Shown here in pieces: positions 50,600 to 55,147 of a DNA stretch of 55,147 bases. How positions within the stretch are numbered: the stretch's first letter is position 1; each line of letters begins with the position of its first letter. Source of the stretch: Porphyromonadaceae bacterium (GTDB lineage: Bacteria > Bacteroidota > Bacteroidia > Bacteroidales > Dysgonomonadaceae); NCBI GenBank assembly GCA_021372865.1, contig JAJFTO010000010.1, forward strand, positions 1 through 55,147. Reading direction: 5' to 3'. The notes under the pieces were generated by a model. The model was not told the DNA's origin, made no database searches, and worked only from the letters and a program-made list of their open reading frames with translations. A program made the translations under genes and the position numbers.

Positions 50600-52120
50600 T
50601 CACGACTGATGTTCAGGCCGCAGCAGGTCGTTCACTGTCTTCACCGGGTTAAACGTACTGACAGGCACATCCACGAAGATCGTGTTCCAGTCACTCATGG
50701 CTCCGTTCCACAATCCTGGAAGCTCCAAAGCTTTGAGGTCCTTTCCGTTTTTCGACTTGTGGGAGATGAATCCGGTATTGGGATCCACAAATTTCGTTAG
50801 GTCAAACTTGTCATCCTGATAACACTTTACACCGCAGACTACATCCACCGGATTAAAATGCGATCCGTTTTTGAAGGCATCCATCGCTTTGGCATCGTGC
50901 TTGTTGATCTGTGAGCTCTCCAGAATCTGTAGCGATGCCGTTCCATCTGGATTGACCGTGATAAAGGGGCCACCGCCCGGTTCACCCTCATTCTTCACCA
51001 TACCGCAGACCCGGAATGGACGATTGAGTTTTCTTTCCAGATATGCTTTGAGCGCATCATCGGTGTCGAATGTTTCCGGATGACTTATACAAAGTTCATT
51101 CTCTGTGAAAGCCAACATCTCTTCCAATTCTTCCGGAGCCACCTTCTTCGACTCCAGTTTTCTCAGGTATCCGAAAGCGCGTTGCTGCATGGTCACCAGA
51201 ATACCTGCCAACAGTTTTTTATAATGTGCTTCGTTTTCTTTCAACCTGTCGGGAACCACATTGTCAATATTTTTAATAAAGATGATGTCCGAATCAATGT
51301 CATTCAGGTTCTCGATCAACGCTCCGTGTCCACCGGGGCGAAAGAGCAGTGTGTTATCTTCATCCCTGAACGGCTGATTCTGCATATCCACGGCAAGGGT
51401 ATCCGTACTCGGTTTTTGAATACTGTAGAATACTGAAAAGGAAGCACCCAGCTTGAATTCATAATTCGACTTTCGTGCAGCCACCAGCAGCTCAAATAAC
51501 TCCCTGTGCTCTTCTGACACGGTGAAGTGCACATGGACCTTCCCATCTGCTTTTTTGGCATAAAAGGTACCCTCCGTCAGGTGCTCGCCCACCGGTGTGC
51601 GGTTTCCTTCTGGATATTTATGGAAGAGAAGCAATCCTTTCGGCATATTTCCGTAATTCAGGCCTTCACTGTAAAGCAATGCTGCCGCCACCTCCTTAAA
51701 TTTTCCTTCTTTGCACAACGCTTCGGCGCCCTTACCAAAAAGATCCTTACAAGTCTCGTCGAGAGATACGAAAAAGGCAAACTGTGTAAGTTGCGAAAAA
51801 AAAGTTTTCTCAAAAGCAGTGACCGGTTCTTCATATGTAGCATCCAAAAAAGCATATAGATCTTTGAACATGCGAGTTGCTGCACCGGATGCCGGTACGA
51901 ACTTGGTGACCTTCTTCTCACTTTTAAGGTAATCCTCCCATGCTTTCAGATAAGTCTCCTCTTCTTCTTTCATCACCTTCATGATACCCTTCCCAACAGA
52001 AGCTGCAGCCACAATGGTCAGATAGGGGAATCCAGTATGAAAATGATGTAGCTGTGTCTCTATTTGCGCCTGTGAGATCCCTTTCTCACGCAGTAAATCA
52101 AGATCCTGTCGGCTATACAT
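50600..52120 (-). CDS. DUF4301-family protein, nucleotidyltransferase-like
   Basis: 506 aa. A Bacteroidetes-typical family of unknown function. The segment KFVPASGAATRMFKDLYAFL (~residues 73-92) resembles the GxGxxxR-M nucleotide-binding loop of sugar-nucleotidyl transferases, and later LLLFHKYPEGNRTPVGEHL, LLFRPGGHGALIENLNDIDSDIIFIKNIDN and FITVNPDGTASLQILESSQI have the same flavour (NTP-transferase-like, inference). Cytoplasmic, no signal peptide. Start ATG 52120. Upstream is divergent dnaK; downstream a strong terminator ends the transcript. Substrate not known. Confidence 0.85.
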   Translation of the reverse strand: MYSRQDLDLLREKGISQAQIETQLHHFHTGFPYLTIVAAASVGKGIMKVMKEEEETYLKAWEDYLKSEKKVTKFVPASGAATRMFKDLYAFLDATYEEPVTAFEKTFFSQLTQFAFFVSLDETCKDLFGKGAEALCKEGKFKEVAAALLYSEGLNYGNMPKGLLLFHKYPEGNRTPVGEHLTEGTFYAKKADGKVHVHFTVSEEHRELFELLVAARKSNYEFKLGASFSVFYSIQKPSTDTLAVDMQNQPFRDEDNTLLFRPGGHGALIENLNDIDSDIIFIKNIDNVVPDRLKENEAHYKKLLAGILVTMQQRAFGYLRKLESKKVAPEELEEMLAFTENELCISHPETFDTDDALKAYLERKLNRPFRVCGMVKNEGEPGGGPFITVNPDGTASLQILESSQINKHDAKAMDAFKNGSHFNPVDVVCGVKCYQDDKFDLTKFVDPNTGFISHKSKNGKDLKALELPGLWNGAMSDWNTIFVDVPVSTFNPVKTVNDLLRPEHQS

Positions 52121-52306
52121 AAGTTATAAAGTTTATGATTAAAAAATAATTAAATATCCACTTCCCCAAAGATAACAAATCTTCCCGAAAGATGATGATT
52201 AATTACACCATTTTGTATGTGGAAAACTGTTTTTTCCTGACTCTTCCTCTGTGACACTTTCCAATAATCACGACATATTGGCAGAATTGGAGCAAAACAG
52301 GAAATT

Positions 52307-52322
52307 TGGCACAAGATTTGAA
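52307..52322 (+). promoter_or_regulatory. sigma-54-like promoter element upstream of dnaK
   Basis: TGGCAC-N5-TTGAA (52307-52312, 52318-52322) matches the sigma-54 -24/-12 pattern TGGCAC-N5-TTGCA except for A in place of C at the -12 GC. It is about 90 bp before the dnaK ATG. No good TAnnTTTG box is seen in the 293-bp gap between DUF4301 and dnaK. Confidence 0.45.
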
Positions 52323-52413
52323 AAAGTATGCTGTAGTGAACAAGCTTTGGCCGGACTAGAAGCGGCAGGAAGTAAAAAGAATAAATAGGAAGACAAAATT
52401 AAACATACAAACT

Positions 52414-54324
52414 ATGGGAAAAATAATCGGAATAGACCTGGGAACGACCAACTCGTGCGTATCCGTTATGGAAGGCAACGAACCGGTAGTAATCCCCAAT
52501 AACGAAGGCAAACGTACCACCCCTTCGGTCGTGGCTTTCATGGAGAGTGGCGAACGAAAAGTAGGTGACCCGGCCAAACGGCAGGCCATCACCAACCCCA
52601 ATAACACCGTTTCTTCCATCAAGACTTTCATGGGAGAGACATTCGATAGGGTGCAGAAAGAGATTGGCCGCGTACCGTATAAAGTTGTACGTGGCGACAA
52701 CAATACACCCCGTGTAGATATCAGCGGGCATCTTTATTCCCCGCAGGAGATATCGGCAATCGTATTGCAGAAAATGAAAAAAACAGCCGAGGATCATCTT
52801 GGACAGGAAGTTAAAGAGGCGGTAATTACTGTCCCTGCGTACTTCAGTGACGCACAGCGCCAGGCGACCAAAGAAGCCGGTGAAATTGCGGGCCTCACCG
52901 TTCGCCGTATCGTCAACGAGCCTACGGCTGCTGCACTGGCTTACGGGCTTGACAAGCAGAATAAGGACTCAAAGATTGCTGTGTTCGACCTGGGCGGAGG
53001 TACTTTCGATATCTCGATTCTTGAACTGGGAGACGGCGTTTTCGAAGTAAAATCAACCAATGGGGATACCCACCTTGGAGGAGATGATTTCGACCACCGC
53101 ATCATCGACTGGCTGGCCGGAGAGTTTCTGAACGATGAGGGAATCGACCTGCGCAAGGACCCGATGGCATTGCAGCGATTGAAAGAAGCGGCTGAGAAAG
53201 CAAAAATTGAACTTTCCAGTGCCACCACCACGGAGATAAACCTCCCCTACATCATGCCGGTAAACGGTATCCCCAAGCACCTGGTAAAAACACTTACCCG
53301 TGCCAAATTTGAACAGCTGATCGACGATCTGTTGCAGAAATGTGTGACCCCCTGTCAGACAGCAATGAAGGATGCAGGCATGTCCAATTCAGATATTGAC
53401 GAAGTAATCCTGGTAGGTGGTTCTACCCGTATTCCTGCCGTGCAGGATCTTGTGGAAAGACTTTTCGGTAAGAAACCCCACAAGGGCGTAAACCCCGATG
53501 AAGTGGTGGCCATCGGTGCCGCCATTCAGGGAGCCGTGCTAACAGGTGAAGTGAAAGACGTACTGCTGCTGGATGTGACCCCCCTTTCACTCGGTATTGA
53601 GACACTGGGCGGTATTATGACCAAGCTGATTGATGCCAACACCACCATTCCTACAAGGAAGAGTGAAGTATTCTCCACCGCAAGTGACAACCAACCCTCC
53701 GTGCAAATCAACGTGCTGCAGGGTGAACGTTCCATGGCACGTGACAACAAGCAGATCGGCGTCTTCAACCTCGACGGTATTCCACCCTCCCCGCGTGGTA
53801 TTCCCCAGATTGAGGTAACTTTCGATATCGACGCAAACGGAATCCTGAGTGTGTCGGCCAAAGACAAGGCTACAAGCAAGGAACAGAAGATTCGTATTGA
53901 AGCATCTTCCGGTCTGAGCGACGACGAAATCAAGCGCATGAAGGAAGAAGCCGCTGCCAATGCTGAAGCCGACAAACTTGAGAAGGAGCGTATTGACAAG
54001 CTGAACCACGCCGACTCAACCATCTTCCAGACTGAAAAACAGCTGAAGGATCTGGGCGACAAGATTCCGGCCGACAAAAAAGCACCCATCGAGACTGCAC
54101 TTTCCAAACTGAAGGAAGCCCACAAGGCTCAAAATCTGGATGGAATTGACGCTGCCACGAACGAGCTGAATAACGCTTTCCAGGCAGCTTCTCAGGACAT
54201 GTACAATGCATCAAATGCACAGGCCGGCCCACAGCCGGGAGCCGATGCAGGTCAGCAATCTGCACAGGACAACACCAAATCGGGAGACGACGTCACCGAC
54301 GTGGATTTCGAAGAAGTAAAGTAA
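52414..54324 (+). CDS. dnaK: chaperone DnaK (Hsp70)
   Basis: 636 aa. ATP-dependent folding chaperone. Hsp70 signatures: [16 protein letters not shown] (N-terminus, ~residues 5-20), [19 protein letters not shown] (~residue 190), [21 protein letters not shown] (~residue 333), the NBD-SBD linker region [17 protein letters not shown] (~390) and substrate-binding beta-domain ([15 protein letters not shown]). The C-terminal lid is followed by a Gln/Gly/Asp-rich tail ending DVDFEEVK, matching the EEVK-type end of bacterial DnaK. Start ATG 52414. Single gene; dnaJ and grpE are not adjacent in this window. Followed by a strong terminator. Confidence 0.99.
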   Translation: MGKIIGIDLGTTNSCVSVMEGNEPVVIPNNEGKRTTPSVVAFMESGERKVGDPAKRQAITNPNNTVSSIKTFMGETFDRVQKEIGRVPYKVVRGDNNTPRVDISGHLYSPQEISAIVLQKMKKTAEDHLGQEVKEAVITVPAYFSDAQRQATKEAGEIAGLTVRRIVNEPTAAALAYGLDKQNKDSKIAVFDLGGGTFDISILELGDGVFEVKSTNGDTHLGGDDFDHRIIDWLAGEFLNDEGIDLRKDPMALQRLKEAAEKAKIELSSATTTEINLPYIMPVNGIPKHLVKTLTRAKFEQLIDDLLQKCVTPCQTAMKDAGMSNSDIDEVILVGGSTRIPAVQDLVERLFGKKPHKGVNPDEVVAIGAAIQGAVLTGEVKDVLLLDVTPLSLGIETLGGIMTKLIDANTTIPTRKSEVFSTASDNQPSVQINVLQGERSMARDNKQIGVFNLDGIPPSPRGIPQIEVTFDIDANGILSVSAKDKATSKEQKIRIEASSGLSDDEIKRMKEEAAANAEADKLEKERIDKLNHADSTIFQTEKQLKDLGDKIPADKKAPIETALSKLKEAHKAQNLDGIDAATNELNNAFQAASQDMYNASNAQAGPQPGADAGQQSAQDNTKSGDDVTDVDFEEVK

Positions 54325-54356
54325 AAGCCAAAAACAAGGATTAATATCCATACTCA

Positions 54357-54390
54357 AACCGCTGTAAACGCTTAGTTTACAGCGGTTTTT
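54357..54390 (+). terminator. rho-independent terminator after dnaK
   Basis: Perfect 13-bp stem AACCGCTGTAAAC (54357-54369) / GTTTACAGCGGTT (54375-54387), 5-nt loop, then a T-rich tail. It lies 33 bp past the dnaK stop and marks the end of the core block before a mobile element. Confidence 0.92.
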
Positions 54391-54414
54391 TATTTTATTA
54401 TTTATGCTTATCTA

Positions 54415-54445
54415 TTGTTATATTCGATTATTTTTCGTATATTTG
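54415..54445 (+). promoter_or_regulatory. promoter for the HTH gene at the start of a mobile element
   Basis: TTG at 54415-54417 and TATATTTG at 54438-54445 are 20 nt apart, a good Bacteroidetes -33/-7 pair, with the predicted start ~80 nt before the ATG at 54532. Confidence 0.65.
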
Positions 54446-54531
54446 CTACATATTTGTTACGCGACTTAAACAACAGTAAAGTGCGACTAATAAATACTTA
54501 TCACTACTTATTCACTCTAAATACGATTGAT

Positions 54532-55089
54532 ATGCCTGGTAGTAAATTTATTCTTCCCAAGAATTGCGAAATCTGCGGTACTCAGTTTTATGCCAAAACT
54601 GTGTATTCAAAGTTTTGCTCAAAGAAATGTTCGGAGGCCGCAACCCGCAAAAAGAAGGCACAAGAAAAGCAAGAGGAACAACGCCAACAGTTAGCCGAGC
54701 AAATCCCAACCGACCGCCCTTATATCTCCATTGCTGAAGCTGTAGTTTTATTTGGCATTTCAAGAGATACTATTTACCGCCAAATAAGAAAAGGCAATAT
54801 CCCTGCTGTCAACCTTGGGGAGCGATTAACCCGCATTAGTCGGGTTCACATAGAGGCTATGTTTCCAAAGGTTGAAATTGCTAAAGCAATTCAACCAACA
54901 ATAATAAAACAGGAAATCAGTTTTGACCCTGCCAATTGCTATACCATTGGCGAAATCTCTCAGAAATACGGAATATCACTTTCCACCGTTGATAAAACTA
55001 TTCGCAAGAATAGCATTCCCAAAAAACAGATAGGAAAATTTGTTTATGTTCCAAAAGTAGAAATCGACCGATTGTTTGCCCACAAATAA
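54532..55089 (+). CDS. zinc-finger plus helix-turn-helix DNA-binding protein of an integrative element
   Basis: 185 aa. An N-terminal Cys4 zinc ribbon (KNCEICGTQF ... YSKFCSKKCSEA, residues ~10-38), a charged linker, then two excisionase/MerR-type HTH modules: YISIAEAVVLFGISRDTIYR (~residue 65) and YTIGEISQKYGISLSTVDK (~residue 140). The repeated HTH suggests binding to paired sites, such as excision or transcription control. It is directly followed (11 bp) by the start of a probable integrase, a pairing common at the edge of Bacteroidetes integrative elements. An in-frame ATG at 54415 lies in the promoter; ATG 54532 is preferred. Confidence 0.88.
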   Translation: MPGSKFILPKNCEICGTQFYAKTVYSKFCSKKCSEAATRKKKAQEKQEEQRQQLAEQIPTDRPYISIAEAVVLFGISRDTIYRQIRKGNIPAVNLGERLTRISRVHIEAMFPKVEIAKAIQPTIIKQEISFDPANCYTIGEISQKYGISLSTVDKTIRKNSIPKKQIGKFVYVPKVEIDRLFAHK

Positions 55090-55100
55090 AAAGCGGAACC

Positions 55101-55147
55101 ATGAAAAAGAAACTCGCAAAAACCAAATGTACTGTAAAGCTTCGCAA
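55101..55147 (+). CDS. 5' end of a probable tyrosine integrase (cut by window edge)
   Basis: Only the first ~15 codons are present (MKKKLAKTKCTVKLR), 11 bp after the HTH gene. The basic, beta-strand-like start and the position after a zinc-finger/HTH gene fit the N-terminal arm-binding domain of Bacteroidetes phage-type integrases. Partial at the 3' end; the assignment rests on context and must be treated as likely rather than certain. Confidence 0.5.
   Translation, partial: MKKKLAKTKCTVKLR

Overview
The window looks like a chromosomal segment of an anaerobic, polysaccharide-degrading member of the Bacteroidales (Porphyromonadaceae/Dysgonomonadaceae-like). Support comes from TAnnTTTG-type promoters, a type III glutamine synthetase, the DUF4835-recN-rlmB block, a PorE-like OmpA lipoprotein, DUF4301, GH92 and GH43 enzymes and a respiratory nrfHA cluster. 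No 16S gene is present, so genus is not settled.

Region 1 (1-4003, AT-rich, accessory). A four-gene, translationally coupled ubiquitin-like operon on the minus strand encodes a small Ubl ending GG-Ile, an E2-like/metal-binding protein, a JAMM protease and an E1-like enzyme. An FRG-domain gene lies upstream in the same orientation. Each unit is followed, just after its last stop codon, by a foldable imperfect palindrome (71-151 and about 3104-3240). This is the ORF-then-recombination-site layout of integron gene cassettes. It is the strongest candidate here for an unusual defence or modification system.

Region 2 (4369-6390) is an IS91-type element with an HUH transposase and a tyrosine recombinase, preceded by iteron-like repeats.

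Region 3 (6848-22421) is a nitrogen block: a Crp/Fnr regulator divergent from nrfH-nrfA-resB-ccsA (nitrite to ammonium, with its own cytochrome c maturation), then glnN, gltB, gltD and asnB (ammonium to glutamine, glutamate and asparagine). manC converges on asnB with no gap.

Region 4 (23747-32450) starts at tRNA-Leu(CAA) and is AT-rich and patchy: an IS256 remnant, a GH92 mannosidase, an unclassified secreted glycosidase-like protein, a lipoprotein fragment, a lipocalin, a Tat-signal remnant, a YbjQ-like protein and a DUF418 membrane protein. It reads as an accessory region with gene decay.

Region 5 (32588-54324) is mostly core: a heavy-metal HMA protein and P1B-ATPase, GH43, enolase, MarC, GT2, a Skp-like chaperone, pepD, an exo/endonuclease-phosphatase family lipoprotein, tatA/tatC, ridA, rlmB, recN, DUF4835, a PorE-like lipoprotein, DUF4301 and dnaK. 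Beyond the dnaK terminator a new mobile element begins: a zinc-finger/HTH protein and the first codons of a probable tyrosine integrase, cut by the window edge.

A degenerate heptamer repeat (GCTGATN) recurs at three gene ends, and several operators, promoters and terminators can be read directly. All functional statements rest on motif recognition; no database search was run.
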